This document shows, piece by piece, positions 1 through 7,572 of a stretch of DNA of 63,610 bases (the stretch's first letter is position 1; each line of letters starts with the position of its first letter). The notes under the pieces are model-generated. The model was given only the letters and a program-made list of their open reading frames with translations. It had not been told where the DNA came from and searched no databases. This DNA comes from an uncultured Oscillospiraceae bacterium. GTDB taxonomy: Bacteria > Bacillota > Clostridia > Oscillospirales > Acutalibacteraceae. A program made the position numbers and the translations under genes. The stretch is taken from contig UQRS01000001.1 of NCBI GenBank assembly GCA_900543525.1, positions 1 through 63,610 of the forward strand, given 5' to 3'.

Positions 1-422
1 TCGCTCTGATTGACAAATATGAGAACTTCGACAAGCTGACCATTGCCATGCTCAATGAGTTTATTGAGAAAATCCTTGTGCATGAGCGTGACCGCAAGGG
101 CAGTATTCAGACCACACAGGAGGTCGAGATTTACTTCAATTTCGTGGGTCGTTTCGTTCCCCCTGCGTTTGGCGAAGTGGAGCTTACCCCGGAGGAATTA
201 GAGGAAATCCGCAAGCGTGAGGAACGCAAGGACAGGCTCCACCAGAACTACTTGAAGCGGAAAGCCAATGGTAAACAGAAAGAGTATGAGGAGCGCACGA
301 AAGCCAAGAAAAAAGCGGAGATTGAAGCCAGAAAACAGGCAATCCGCACCGAGGATATTGCCAGAGGGGTATTTATCCCGGTGAGCAGTTTGCCGCAGCT
401 GGGACCGAGAAAGGGAGCGTGA
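1..422 (+). CDS. Large serine recombinase, C-terminal fragment (cut by window edge)
   Basis: The reading frame is open from base 3 and enters from outside the window, so only about the last 140 residues are seen. They include a LIDKYENFDKL segment followed by FIEKILVHERD and then a basic, Lys/Arg/Glu-rich coiled tail. This is the typical end (DUF4368-like) of large serine recombinases carried by Clostridia conjugative transposons of the TndX/TnpX type. The catalytic N-terminal domain is outside the window and cannot be checked. A TnpV gene follows 4 bases after the stop, which fits a transposon module. Such enzymes excise and integrate the element through a short core sequence. The family is recognised by sequence pattern; whether the enzyme is active is unknown. 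Confidence 0.8.
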   Translation, partial: ALIDKYENFDKLTIAMLNEFIEKILVHERDRKGSIQTTQEVEIYFNFVGRFVPPAFGEVELTPEELEEIRKREERKDRLHQNYLKRKANGKQKEYEERTKAKKKAEIEARKQAIRTEDIARGVFIPVSSLPQLGPRKGA

Positions 423-426
423 TTTT

Positions 427-804
427 ATGAAAGAGTTGAAACCGAGAATCCATGAGAACGGTATGGACTATGTGTTGGTGGGCGACTACTATGTGCCGGA
501 CTTGAAGCTGCCGGAGGAACGCCGACCTATTGGGCATTGGGGACGCTTGCACCAGTCCTATCTGAAATTGCACCGTCCCATGCTTTACAACGAGCTAATT
601 TTGTCCGGCAGGCTCCACACCGTCGTTGCCGATCTGAACGAGCAGGCGGCAGACAGGCTGGACTTGATTATCCGGCAGATGATGAAAGCCGAGGGCGTGA
701 CCGAAGCCATGAAAGCGGAAAATCAGATGTTATGGGTGCAGTCAATGAACTCCATCCGCTGCCGGGCAGAGGAAATCATCAAGACGGAACTAATCTACTG
801 TTGA
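427..804 (+). CDS. tnpV: TnpV family transposon-encoded protein
   Basis: This is a 125-residue protein with the recognisable TnpV pattern: an N-terminal YVLVGDYYVPDL segment, then a GRLHQSYLK segment, ADLNEQAADRLD, and a C-terminal MNSIRCRAEEIIKTELIY. TnpV proteins are small genes of unknown biochemical role found on Tn4451-like and related mobilisable elements of Clostridia. It starts 4 bases after the recombinase stop and is probably co-transcribed. The length matches the usual family length, so it looks intact. It helps mark the left part of the window as mobile-element DNA. Confidence 0.8.
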   Translation: MKELKPRIHENGMDYVLVGDYYVPDLKLPEERRPIGHWGRLHQSYLKLHRPMLYNELILSGRLHTVVADLNEQAADRLDLIIRQMMKAEGVTEAMKAENQMLWVQSMNSIRCRAEEIIKTELIYC

Positions 805-817
805 GAGAGGTAAAGCT

Positions 818-1102
818 ATGATTTTGGAAGCCATGTATAATGGGGAGTTTTATCCCTGCGAGACAGTTGTACCTACATCACCGGAATACCGAAAGGCAGT
901 CATAGCCTGTGAAAAGCTCATGGAGCAGTTGTCCCAGCGGCTCAGCAAAGAGGACTATGAGCTGGTGCAGGAACTCCGGGCGCAGACAGCAATCGCCCAA
1001 TGTGAAGAAAGTGAAAGTCACTTCAAGTATGGCTTTTCCGCTGGGCTGATGTTCAGCAGGAAGCCCATGAACAAGTGCAGCAGAAGAAAGAAAAATAGAT
1101 GA
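818..1102 (+). CDS. DUF6809-like small protein, probable C-terminal frameshift
   Basis: A 94-residue protein with a good ribosome site (GAGAGG) just upstream and the pattern FYPCETVVPTSPEY near its start, like the DUF6809 proteins that accompany TnpV and recombinases on Clostridia elements. No function is known. The last part after FKYGFSAGLM reads as basic, low-quality sequence in this frame. The neighbouring frame continues as VQQEAHEQVQQKKEK and stops at 1097-1099, which looks like the natural ending. A single missing base near 1050 would explain this, so the gene is probably a slightly damaged copy. The family assignment rests on memory of the sequence pattern. Confidence 0.6.
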   Translation: MILEAMYNGEFYPCETVVPTSPEYRKAVIACEKLMEQLSQRLSKEDYELVQELRAQTAIAQCEESESHFKYGFSAGLMFSRKPMNKCSRRKKNR

Positions 1103-1233
1103 AGAAAGCCGCCTGAGCAGAAAGAAACTGTTCGGGCGGTTTCAGCATTCGCCAGTAGATTTATTCACACTCTTGTGATAAAATTTACTACAATAAAGAG
1201 CGTGATAGCACTAATTTTATGGGGGGATGCTTA
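1103..1233 (+). other. Intergenic segment with promoter-like AT-rich sequence
   Basis: A CGCCTGAGC...GTTCGGGCGG imperfect inverted repeat at about 1109-1140 could end the recombinase-side transcript. AT-rich sequence including TTGTGATAAAATTTACTACAA follows it. A GGGGGG ribosome site at 1221-1226 precedes the next gene. No convincing -35/-10 pair is claimed. Confidence 0.3.
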
Positions 1234-2766
1234 ATGAATAGAATTTTGAAAAAATTTTTACAGCGGGGTGTCGATTTAAGTCCTGTGGGAGTTGAACTCC
1301 GTGAGGATAATACAAATTATTTTTGTACCCCAAAAGGGGCATCGGTTTTTGGATGGGCAGGGATAGATGGTATCCACTTCTGTTTCATTCGTGGATTTGG
1401 AGAGATGGTTTTCTCTGTCAGCCCCATGAATACTTCTCCTGATTATGTTCATCCAGTAGCTGAAAATTTTACCGACTTTCTGCGGCTTATACTGGCTTGT
1501 GGTGATGTGGCGGCAGTGGAACAAGCGTGGATGTGGAACGAAGCACAGTTTGAAGCCTTTCTCAATGAAAACCCTACAACCCAGGAACAACAGCAAACTT
1601 TATCGGAAATTTCAGAGAAGATGAATTTGTTGCCTATGGAACAACCGTGGACATATATCAAAAACCTGCAATCTTCCTTTGATTACAGTCAGATTAAATA
1701 CACAGAAGATTATTACGATAATGATATGACTTCAGAGGCAGAATTGGTTGCCCCTGAATGGAAGGTCTACTTTGATGGAGATTTCTGGGGACATCGAGGT
1801 AAAGACCGTGCCGGAAAAGAGATCAAGCTGGATAAACAATTCGATTGGGCTGGATATCATTGGGTAATTCCGGCAGCTTATTCATGTAGCAAAGGACTTG
1901 TCGTTGATTTTTGTATGCGAGTTGATTCAGAAAGCATCCGTGACTTCATGAAAAAATGGAATCTGGACTGGGAAAATGACTCATGTGAAAATTTTACCCG
2001 TGAGCAACAGATGCAGATGGAATGGGAAAACCCACTTTGTTTTAACTTCAAACCTTGCTTGAAGTTAAACGAGAAAATATTACAGACAACCCATGGCTGC
2101 GCTGTGAGCTTTAATCCTTGTCTGCCAGATGGCGTTATCAATGAGTTGGAAGCAAAATGGGCAATCGACCATTATGGGCTGGATAGTACTTATGGCTGGG
2201 TCATATGCAGAGACGTATTTCCTTGGGGAACCAAGCATCACCCTGAAATCAATAAACTTTTTCTTACAATGGAGCAGCAACCAGGACAAGTTCCAGGCTC
2301 ACATTTCAAAGTTCACGCACCCGGAGATTCATTTATGTTTTCCCATCCTGTTAGCGGAATAACCCATACACTGACCGTGCAGGAAATAGAACAGCAGACA
2401 GTTCCTCAAAATAGTTTTGGTTCTGATCGCTGGATTTATCCGACACATTATATTGCCATGAGTTATACACTTACCCCTGAACCGATGGAGAACATTTCGG
2501 TTTTTGACTGTGATGAAGGCGATAGACCGATAGAAGTTACACCAGACGATCATTCGTTCCGTCCAGTTGGCAGTAGTTCCTGTTTTGTTGTTGGTGTTAT
2601 TGGTGGTGCAGATGGTCCGACAGCAGTTATATATGGAACAAATTCACAAGAAAAACTTCATGCTGCTTGTTCTGCTCTGCACTTTGAACCGGTTGGTGAT
2701 GATGTCGAGTGGCGTATCGTGTTCAATGTTACGCAGTTTGACAAAGAAACATTCCCAATTATCTAA
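1234..2766 (+). CDS. Uncharacterised 510-residue protein with IGGADGPT motif
   Basis: I do not recognise this as a named family. ATG 1234 is preferred over ATG 1219 because the GGGGGGATG ribosome site lies correctly in front of it. There is no signal peptide or membrane segment. The first 110 residues contain CFIRGFGEMVFSVSP and HPVAENFTDFLRLILACG, which resembles SMI1/KNR4 (SUKH)-like immunity-type domains. The middle is rich in Trp and acidic residues. Near residues 450-470 sits VIGGADGPTAVIYG, a motif otherwise familiar from the membrane beta subunit of sodium-pumping decarboxylases, here in a soluble context. It is more AT-rich than the cargo genes that follow, which suggests separate acquisition. 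Immunity or toxin-related roles are only a guess. Confidence 0.5.
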   Translation: MNRILKKFLQRGVDLSPVGVELREDNTNYFCTPKGASVFGWAGIDGIHFCFIRGFGEMVFSVSPMNTSPDYVHPVAENFTDFLRLILACGDVAAVEQAWMWNEAQFEAFLNENPTTQEQQQTLSEISEKMNLLPMEQPWTYIKNLQSSFDYSQIKYTEDYYDNDMTSEAELVAPEWKVYFDGDFWGHRGKDRAGKEIKLDKQFDWAGYHWVIPAAYSCSKGLVVDFCMRVDSESIRDFMKKWNLDWENDSCENFTREQQMQMEWENPLCFNFKPCLKLNEKILQTTHGCAVSFNPCLPDGVINELEAKWAIDHYGLDSTYGWVICRDVFPWGTKHHPEINKLFLTMEQQPGQVPGSHFKVHAPGDSFMFSHPVSGITHTLTVQEIEQQTVPQNSFGSDRWIYPTHYIAMSYTLTPEPMENISVFDCDEGDRPIEVTPDDHSFRPVGSSSCFVVGVIGGADGPTAVIYGTNSQEKLHAACSALHFEPVGDDVEWRIVFNVTQFDKETFPII

Positions 2767-2769
2767 AAA

Positions 2770-2992
2770 TACCCTTAGAACTCTAAGGGCGCACTTCTAT
2801 ACTCTCTGTCGAGAGTAGTGCGTCCTGCGGAGCTTCATTCCCGGTCAGCAGAAGAAAACTGCTCGACCGAGAATGTTTCGTCACTTTGTTCCGTCAAGGG
2901 AGCTACACTCCCTTGCGACGCTTGCGCGTCTATCCCTTGTGGACTTGCCGTCCGCAAACAGCATAAAATGCTGTTCGCCGCCAGCAAGTTTT
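2770..2992 (+). other. Array of five successive stem-loops between two genes
   Basis: The gap holds at least five adjacent hairpins: CCCTTAG/CTAAGGG (2772-2789); CGCAC..TACTCTC/GAGAGTA..GTGCG (2790-2822); CATTC..GGTCAGCAG/CTGCT.GACC..GAATG (2836-2875); CGTCAAGGGAG/CTCCCTTG.GACG (2892-2920); ACTTG..AACAGCAT/ATGCTGTT..CAAGT (2943-2989). Stems 2, 3 and 5 have matching inner and outer arms. Nothing here codes for protein convincingly. It could be a structured RNA or a composite processing and termination region of the mobile element. Confidence 0.55.
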
Positions 2993-3026
2993 GAAATCGA
3001 AAAATTTGACAGAGGAGTGTGATTGT

Positions 3027-3251
3027 ATGAAATGTCCTTGTTGTGGTAAAGAAATGACAAGTGGTATAGTCCAGAGTGCTCGTCAGATTTTCTTTACTAC
3101 TAAAGCACATAAGAACTGGTTTATTCCAGACACAGCAGGTAATGAAGAAATCGTATTGAGTTCTCATAATTGGACAAGACCTACTTGCACCGCTTACCAT
3201 TGCGCTGAATGTAAAAAGGTAGTTGTTGATTACTCAGCAGAGGTCGAATAA
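3027..3251 (+). CDS. Small zinc-ribbon protein, DUF6487/PF20097-like
   Basis: A 74-residue protein starting at ATG 3027 behind the ribosome site GAGGAGTG. It has an N-terminal CPCCGKEM knuckle and a C-terminal CAECKKVVVDYS knuckle, giving the CxxC...CxxC arrangement of a zinc ribbon. The segment between them resembles the PF20097 (DUF6487) family, common in gut Firmicutes and without a known role. It follows directly on the five-hairpin array, so it may be expressed from the same transcript. An upstream in-frame TTG (2991) has no ribosome site and is not chosen. Confidence 0.65.
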   Translation: MKCPCCGKEMTSGIVQSARQIFFTTKAHKNWFIPDTAGNEEIVLSSHNWTRPTCTAYHCAECKKVVVDYSAEVE

Positions 3252-3728
3252 TATGCTGCTCAATGCCAAGCAGGAAGCGTCTCGTCTGCTTGGAGGGGAC
3301 GCAGAAGAACGGCAGGCGCGGCAGATGATCATGCAGCGAAGGAGTACGGAGCAACTTAAAAGGTCTCACCTTAAAACGGATCGATGCAAGATCGAACGTT
3401 AATGATAGCGCAAAAGCAGTAGTATTATGTGAATACGTCATTCATGTTGTGTGAATTTCTGTTCTTCTCCTTGCAATCACCCCATCTGTGCAATATGAAA
3501 CAAAATGGGCATCAGAACGCAGCGTTTGGATGCTTCGTTCTGATGCCCTTTTACGATATAGTTTCTTTTACAGTGGCGACAACGATTACCGGAATTCCAG
3601 CGTCTCTTTCTGCAACGCTGCACCCCTTTTGATTAGTGATTTTTTCTCCGCACCCCTTGCAAAACAGAAAGAGTCATGATATAACATGACCAGAAGTACC
3701 GAAATGGTCATTTGGATGGTGAACGAGC
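3252..3728. other. Gene-poor spacer with terminator and possible TetR operator
   Basis: A 49-codon open frame (3253-3402, ending in KTDRCKIER) has a poor ribosome site and no recognised family; it may be a gene remnant. A strong hairpin follows at 3507-3548. Just before the TetR gene, ATGACC (3685-3690) and GGTCAT (3705-3710) form an inverted repeat, placed where an autoregulatory operator would sit. Nothing else is identified. Confidence 0.4.
3507..3552 (+). terminator. Rho-independent terminator
   Basis: GGGCATCAGAACG pairs with CGTTCTGATGCCC across a short loop and is followed by TTTT. It separates the mobile-element genes from the TetR-led cluster. Confidence 0.8.
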
Positions 3729-4307
3729 TTGGCTTTTACCGATTACGAGACTGAGCAGCTCCGCAAGGCACTGCTGAAGGAAACGCGGCGCTGCGCCGTC
3801 ACACTGGGGATGAAAAAAACCTCCGTGGATCAGCTGACGAAGGCGGTCGGCATTGCGAAGGGTTCGTTCTATAAATTCTACGAATCCAAGGAAATGCTTT
3901 TCTTCGCGGTTTTGGAGAACGTTCACTCCGAGCTTTACGGAGTGGCTGACCATGCACTGAGCGAAGCAAACGGCTTGCCGCCGTCGGAGCGTGCGGCAAA
4001 GGCGGTTCTTGCCGTCTGCCGGCGGCTGTCCGATACCGGCGACATGGTTTTCATTGAAAACGATGCGAAGCTGCTTTTGCAGAGACTGCCGGAGGATGTC
4101 AAAAATGTGCATTACCACGACGGCGAGACGCACATCCGTCAACTTTTGGAGAATCATGACCTTATGCCCAAGTGCGGTGTGTCTTTGGCTGCTGCGACGG
4201 TGCGGGGACTGATTCTGACCGTCTCCCATAAGGAGCAGATCGGAGAACTGTACCCGCAGGTGCTGGAAACGCTGGTGCATGGCGCTTGCAGGGAGTTATT
4301 TGAATAA
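3729..4307 (+). CDS. TetR/AcrR family transcriptional regulator
   Basis: A 192-residue protein. The start is TTG 3729, because an in-frame TGA lies at 3720 and no ATG is available near the N-terminus; GGATGGTGA at 3714-3722 is a usable ribosome site. Residues about 15-60 hold the TetR helix-turn-helix (MKKTSVDQLTKAVGIAKGSFYKFYESKEML), with the characteristic recognition helix and FYxFYxSKE ending. The remaining 130 residues form the helical ligand domain, which gives no ligand clue. It heads a same-strand run of seven genes (methyltransferases to ABC transporters) and probably represses it. ATGACC/GGTCAT immediately upstream and TTAGC-type palindromes further down are candidate operators. Confidence 0.85.
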   Translation: MAFTDYETEQLRKALLKETRRCAVTLGMKKTSVDQLTKAVGIAKGSFYKFYESKEMLFFAVLENVHSELYGVADHALSEANGLPPSERAAKAVLAVCRRLSDTGDMVFIENDAKLLLQRLPEDVKNVHYHDGETHIRQLLENHDLMPKCGVSLAAATVRGLILTVSHKEQIGELYPQVLETLVHGACRELFE

Positions 4308-4409
4308 GCGGAAGGCCGCAGAGATGCGGCTTTTCAAAAATGTGCGAGTTAGCTGCGTCTAACCTCGTGATGTGTATGTATCGGTTAGACAAATCTGACG
4401 GAAAAAGGA
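4308..4409. promoter_or_regulatory. Intergenic hairpin and palindrome before methyltransferase
   Basis: GCCGCAGAGATGCGGC forms a small terminator-like stem followed by TTTT. Then CGAGTTAG..CTAACCTCG (4345-4367) forms a palindrome. A very similar arrangement (GGCTTTTCAAA, then TTAGC/GCTAA) recurs at 7500-7550 before the ABC genes, suggesting a shared operator. Confidence 0.4.
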
Positions 4410-4418
4410 ATGACAGCG

Positions 4419-5036
4419 ATGCGAGAACACAAGAATTTCTGGGACAGAAATGCCGGTAGGTATGACCGCTTTATGCGAAAGGATCGGGCGGCGTATGACG
4501 AGATGTATGAGTTGATCCGGCCAATTGTGCGGCACAAGACGGTGCTGGAGCTGGCGACCGGCACGGGATTGATCGCAAAACACATCGTGAACGCGGCGTC
4601 ACACATCGAGGCGACGGACGCCTCTGCGGAGATGATCGCCGAGGCAAAGCGGGATAATCGCTCTGCCAAGCTGCACTTTTCCGTGCAGGATATGTTCCGC
4701 CTGACGTATGCGGATAAGTCCTTTGATGTGGTGATCGTGTCCAACGCGCTGCATATCGTGCCGCAGCCGGAGAAAGCTCTGCGGGAAATCAGGCGCGTGC
4801 TGAAGGACGACGGCGTACTGATTGCGCCGACCTTCACCCACTCTGAAAATTCGTTTCCCGGTAAGGTGAGAGCGTTTTTTATGAAGCTGGCGGGCTTTCC
4901 CCTTCACAGCAAGTGGACGAGCGAGGAATATATGACTTTCCTGCGGCAGAACGGCTGGACGGTGCGGAAAAGCGCTGTTCTGAAAGCATCCTTCCCGTTA
5001 ACTTATACCGAATGTACGAAATCGGAGGTGCGATAA
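4419..5036 (+). CDS. Class I SAM-dependent methyltransferase (UbiE/Methyltransf_11-like)
   Basis: About 205 residues. ATG 4419 lies nine bases behind AAAGGA; ATG 4410 is too close to that site. Motif I VLELATGTGLIAKH (near residues 42-55) is the glycine-rich SAM-binding loop, followed by EATDASAEMI (motif II) and SFDVVIVSNALHIV (motif III/IV). This is the layout of small-molecule methyltransferases. The substrate cannot be read from sequence. The stop is one base from the next methyltransferase gene, so the two are translated together. It may modify the compound that the downstream ABC pair carries. Confidence 0.85.
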   Translation: MREHKNFWDRNAGRYDRFMRKDRAAYDEMYELIRPIVRHKTVLELATGTGLIAKHIVNAASHIEATDASAEMIAEAKRDNRSAKLHFSVQDMFRLTYADKSFDVVIVSNALHIVPQPEKALREIRRVLKDDGVLIAPTFTHSENSFPGKVRAFFMKLAGFPLHSKWTSEEYMTFLRQNGWTVRKSAVLKASFPLTYTECTKSEVR

Positions 5037-5037
5037 A

Positions 5038-5646
5038 ATGTCATTTTTTGAAAACACCCGAAAGCCTGTAGGGCTTGGCGGAAAAATCATGGTCGCCATG
5101 ATGAATTTGGGTCACAGTTCCGTGGCGCGGTGGGGACTTCGCTTCTTGGAGCTTACTCCGGATGCCAAGGTGCTTGACTGCGGCTGCGGCGGCGGGGCGA
5201 ATATCAAAAAGCTGTTGAAGTTGTGTCCGGAAGGCGCTGTGCGGGGGATCGACTATTCGCCCGTCAGCGTTGAAAAATCAAAAAGGGTCAACAAATCCGC
5301 CGTTGCGAGGGGACGCTGTGATGTGCTGTGCGCGAGCGTGGCGGAGCTGCCGTTTGAACCGGAGCAGTTCGATCTGGTCACGGCCTTTGAAACCGTCTAC
5401 TTCTGGCCTGATCTGCCGCAGTGCTTTTGCGAGGTCGAACGGGTGCTGAAGATCGGCGGAACCCTTCTCATCTGCAACGAGAGCAACGGCGACACGGACA
5501 AGGATGAGAAGTGGACGGAAATCATCGGCGGCATGACCATCTACAAAGACACAGAGCTGAAAGCGTATCTGGAGCAGGCGGGCTTTCACGATGTTCAGAT
5601 ACACAAAAAGAAAAGTTGGCTATGCGTCACGGCTCGGAAACGATGA
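5038..5646 (+). CDS. Class I SAM-dependent methyltransferase
   Basis: A 202-residue protein with a good ribosome site (GGAGGTG) overlapping the end of the previous gene. The SAM loop VLDCGCGGGANIKKLL is at residues about 42-57, the acidic GIDYSPVSVEKSK follows, then FDLVTAFETVYFWPD and a VLKIGGTLLICNE strand. This is a canonical Rossmann methyltransferase, distinct in sequence from its upstream neighbour. The pair are tightly coupled genes in the TetR-led cluster. The substrate is unknown. Confidence 0.85.
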   Translation: MSFFENTRKPVGLGGKIMVAMMNLGHSSVARWGLRFLELTPDAKVLDCGCGGGANIKKLLKLCPEGAVRGIDYSPVSVEKSKRVNKSAVARGRCDVLCASVAELPFEPEQFDLVTAFETVYFWPDLPQCFCEVERVLKIGGTLLICNESNGDTDKDEKWTEIIGGMTIYKDTELKAYLEQAGFHDVQIHKKKSWLCVTARKR

Positions 5647-5690
5647 AATGACTGCTGTATACCACGATTTTCAAGGAGGGAGGCAAATAG

Positions 5691-6392
5691 ATGAAAGACA
5701 GAGAACTTCAATTCGACCGCAAAAACCATGTGCTGTATTCAAAGCCCTGCAAGAAAGAGATACGGGCAAAAATTGCTTTGCATTATCCTGCGGCAGAGCG
5801 GGAGGCGACATGGGAAAAGGTACAACGGCAGTACATCGACTTTCTCTCCGACTGGCGCACCGATCTGGGCGGCAAAAAGAACTTCCACAACGGCGTAGGC
5901 GGCACCTATGACTGCATCGCTATCATGAGCTATTATGTTGTCTGCAAAGCCGTCACATCGTTCCGCGAGATTGAAGAGATGGAGGAAAATTTGATTCTTC
6001 CGATCTTCCGCAAACTGCGGTTTGTTAACTGTAACAAGCCGTTCTGGAGGAAGCTGATGTACAAGGCGTTTGTGCGGGCGAAATACGGCTGTGACAAATG
6101 GCACGATTACGAGATGTCGATTGCGCCTTACGATAAAGATAAGCCGATTTATTATGAATTCACATCGTGTCCGGCGGCGGAGTTTGCTATAAGGCACGGT
6201 CTTACGGACATTATGCCCGCTCTGTGCAATGTGGACTATGCGTCCATGGAGCTGCTGCACGCCAAGCTGGTGCGGACGACCACCTGCGTGGACGGTTGCC
6301 GATGCGACTATACTATCTGCGGCGACAAAGACCCGTATCTGAAGGAGCATCCTGAATACAGGGACGAGGCGGGCTTCAGAAAAAACAAATAA
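5691..6392 (+). CDS. L-2-amino-thiazoline-4-carboxylic acid hydrolase family protein
   Basis: A 233-residue protein with an AAGGAGGGAGG ribosome site. The C-terminal third carries the family pattern: FTSCPAAEFAIRHGL, LCNVDYASMELLHAKL, RTTTCVDGCRCDYTICGDKDP. This is the conserved core of the ATC hydrolase family (PF14196), whose founding member opens the 2-amino-thiazoline ring in the bacterial route to L-cysteine. There is no signal peptide, so it is cytoplasmic. It sits between two methyltransferases and a metal transporter. I infer that it could hydrolyse a thiazoline-type ring, for example in an imported metallophore, but many family members are uncharacterised. Confidence 0.8.
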   Translation: MKDRELQFDRKNHVLYSKPCKKEIRAKIALHYPAAEREATWEKVQRQYIDFLSDWRTDLGGKKNFHNGVGGTYDCIAIMSYYVVCKAVTSFREIEEMEENLILPIFRKLRFVNCNKPFWRKLMYKAFVRAKYGCDKWHDYEMSIAPYDKDKPIYYEFTSCPAAEFAIRHGLTDIMPALCNVDYASMELLHAKLVRTTTCVDGCRCDYTICGDKDPYLKEHPEYRDEAGFRKNK

Positions 6393-6419
6393 AAGCACAA
6401 CGCAAAGGCGGTGAAGCAA

Positions 6420-7196
6420 ATGGAAGTATTATTCGGAATATTGATTCCTTTTATCGGGACAGCGCTCGGCTCGGCGTGCGTGTTCTTTATGAAAAGATCG
6501 CTCGGCGATTTGGTACAGCGTGCGCTTGCCGGCTTTGCCGCCGGAGTGATGGTGGCGGCGTCGATCTGGAGTCTGCTGATCCCCGCCATCGAGCAGTCGG
6601 AGGGCATGGGAAAGCTGTCGTTCCTTCCTGCCTTTATCGGCTTTTGGGTCGGCGTGCTGTTTTTGCTCCTGCTCGACCATCTGATTCCCCACCTTCATAT
6701 CGGAAGCGATAAGGCGGAGGGGCCGAAAAGCAAGCTCGGGCGCACCACGATGATGGTGCTGGCGGTGACCTTACATAACATTCCGGAGGGAATGGCAGTA
6801 GGCGTGATGTATGCGGGCTTTCTTGCGGGAAACTCACAGATCACGGCGGCAAGCGCGCTTGTCCTGTCCCTCGGCATTGCCATTCAGAATTTCCCCGAGG
6901 GGGCGATCATCTCCATGCCGCTCAAAGCGGAGGGCGAGAGCAAAGGCAAGGCGTTCTTGGGCGGGGTGCTTTCCGGCGCGGTCGAACCTGTCGGAGCGGT
7001 GCTGACACTTCTTGCGGCACGGCTTGTGATCCCTGCCCTGCCGTATTTTCTGAGCTTTGCGGCAGGCGCAATGCTCTATGTTGTGGTAGAAGAACTGATA
7101 CCGGAAATGTCTCAGGGAAAACACTCCAACATCGGCACGATTTTCTTTGCCGTCGGGTTCAGCATCATGATGACGCTGGATGTGGCGCTGGGGTAG
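6420..7196 (+). CDS. ZIP family metal transporter (ZupT-like)
   Basis: About 258 residues with some eight predicted membrane helices. ATG 6420 is preferred; GTG 6411 is a possible alternative. The two ZIP signatures are clear: LHNIPEGMAVG in helix 4 and IQNFPEGAII in helix 5, which together form the binuclear metal site. A His-containing loop (DHLIPHLHIG) precedes them. ZIP proteins move zinc or other divalent cations into the cytoplasm. Its place between the ATC-hydrolase homologue and a heavy-metal-binding protein points to a metal-handling theme for the whole cluster. Which metal is carried cannot be told. Confidence 0.88.
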   Translation: MEVLFGILIPFIGTALGSACVFFMKRSLGDLVQRALAGFAAGVMVAASIWSLLIPAIEQSEGMGKLSFLPAFIGFWVGVLFLLLLDHLIPHLHIGSDKAEGPKSKLGRTTMMVLAVTLHNIPEGMAVGVMYAGFLAGNSQITAASALVLSLGIAIQNFPEGAIISMPLKAEGESKGKAFLGGVLSGAVEPVGAVLTLLAARLVIPALPYFLSFAAGAMLYVVVEELIPEMSQGKHSNIGTIFFAVGFSIMMTLDVALG

Positions 7197-7223
7197 GATT
7201 CAATTTTGAAAGAAGGTACGAAA

Positions 7224-7481
7224 ATGATTCAGACAACAGTGAAAATCTCCGGCATGACATGCTCCATGTGCGAGGCACACATCAACGATACGATTCGCCG
7301 CACATTTTCAGTGGAAAAGGTGTCTTCCTCCCATACGAAGGGAAAAACCGTTATCCTCTCGCGTGAGCCGCTTGACGAAGCCGCCCTGCGAACAACCATT
7401 GACGCCACCGGCTACACGGCGGGAGAAATCCGTGCTGCTCCGTATGAAAAGAAAGGGTTGTTCTCATTTCTGAAAAAGTAA
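7224..7481 (+). CDS. Heavy-metal-associated (CopZ/MerP-like) domain protein
   Basis: An 85-residue cytoplasmic protein starting at ATG 7224, seven bases after AGAAGG. It has the HMA signature SGMTCSMCEAHIND with the metal-binding CxxC at residues about 12-15 and the betaalphabeta-betaalphabeta length. Such proteins carry soft metals (copper, mercury, zinc) to transporters or ATPases. It follows the ZIP gene closely and precedes an intergenic palindrome and the ABC pair. The tail is basic and hydrophobic (GLFSFLKK), which might touch the membrane. The metal is unknown. Confidence 0.85.
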   Translation: MIQTTVKISGMTCSMCEAHINDTIRRTFSVEKVSSSHTKGKTVILSREPLDEAALRTTIDATGYTAGEIRAAPYEKKGLFSFLKK

Positions 7482-7572
7482 ATCATGCACTTTGACTCGC
7501 CGCTCCGGCGGCTTTTCAAAGGCTGTTCAGTTAGCTTCGGCTAACTAAGACCACAATCAAGGAGGAACTGTT
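7482..7572. promoter_or_regulatory. Intergenic terminator-like stem and TTAGC palindrome
   Basis: GCCGCTCCGGCGGC (7499-7512) followed by TTTT is a compact hairpin. AGTTAGC-TTCG-GCTAACT (7529-7546) is a perfect palindrome with a stable tetraloop. It resembles the element at 4345-4367 and could be an operator of the local TetR protein or an attenuating hairpin. AAGGAGGAAC precedes the TTG start of the next gene. Confidence 0.45.

Noticed and set aside
3253..3402. 49-codon frame after the zinc-ribbon gene
   Set aside because: Weak ribosome site, no recognised family; kept only as a note in the spacer entry.
4308..4409. Frameshift or missing start in the first methyltransferase
   Set aside because: ATG 4419 has a proper ribosome site and the SAM-binding motifs lie at the usual distance from it.
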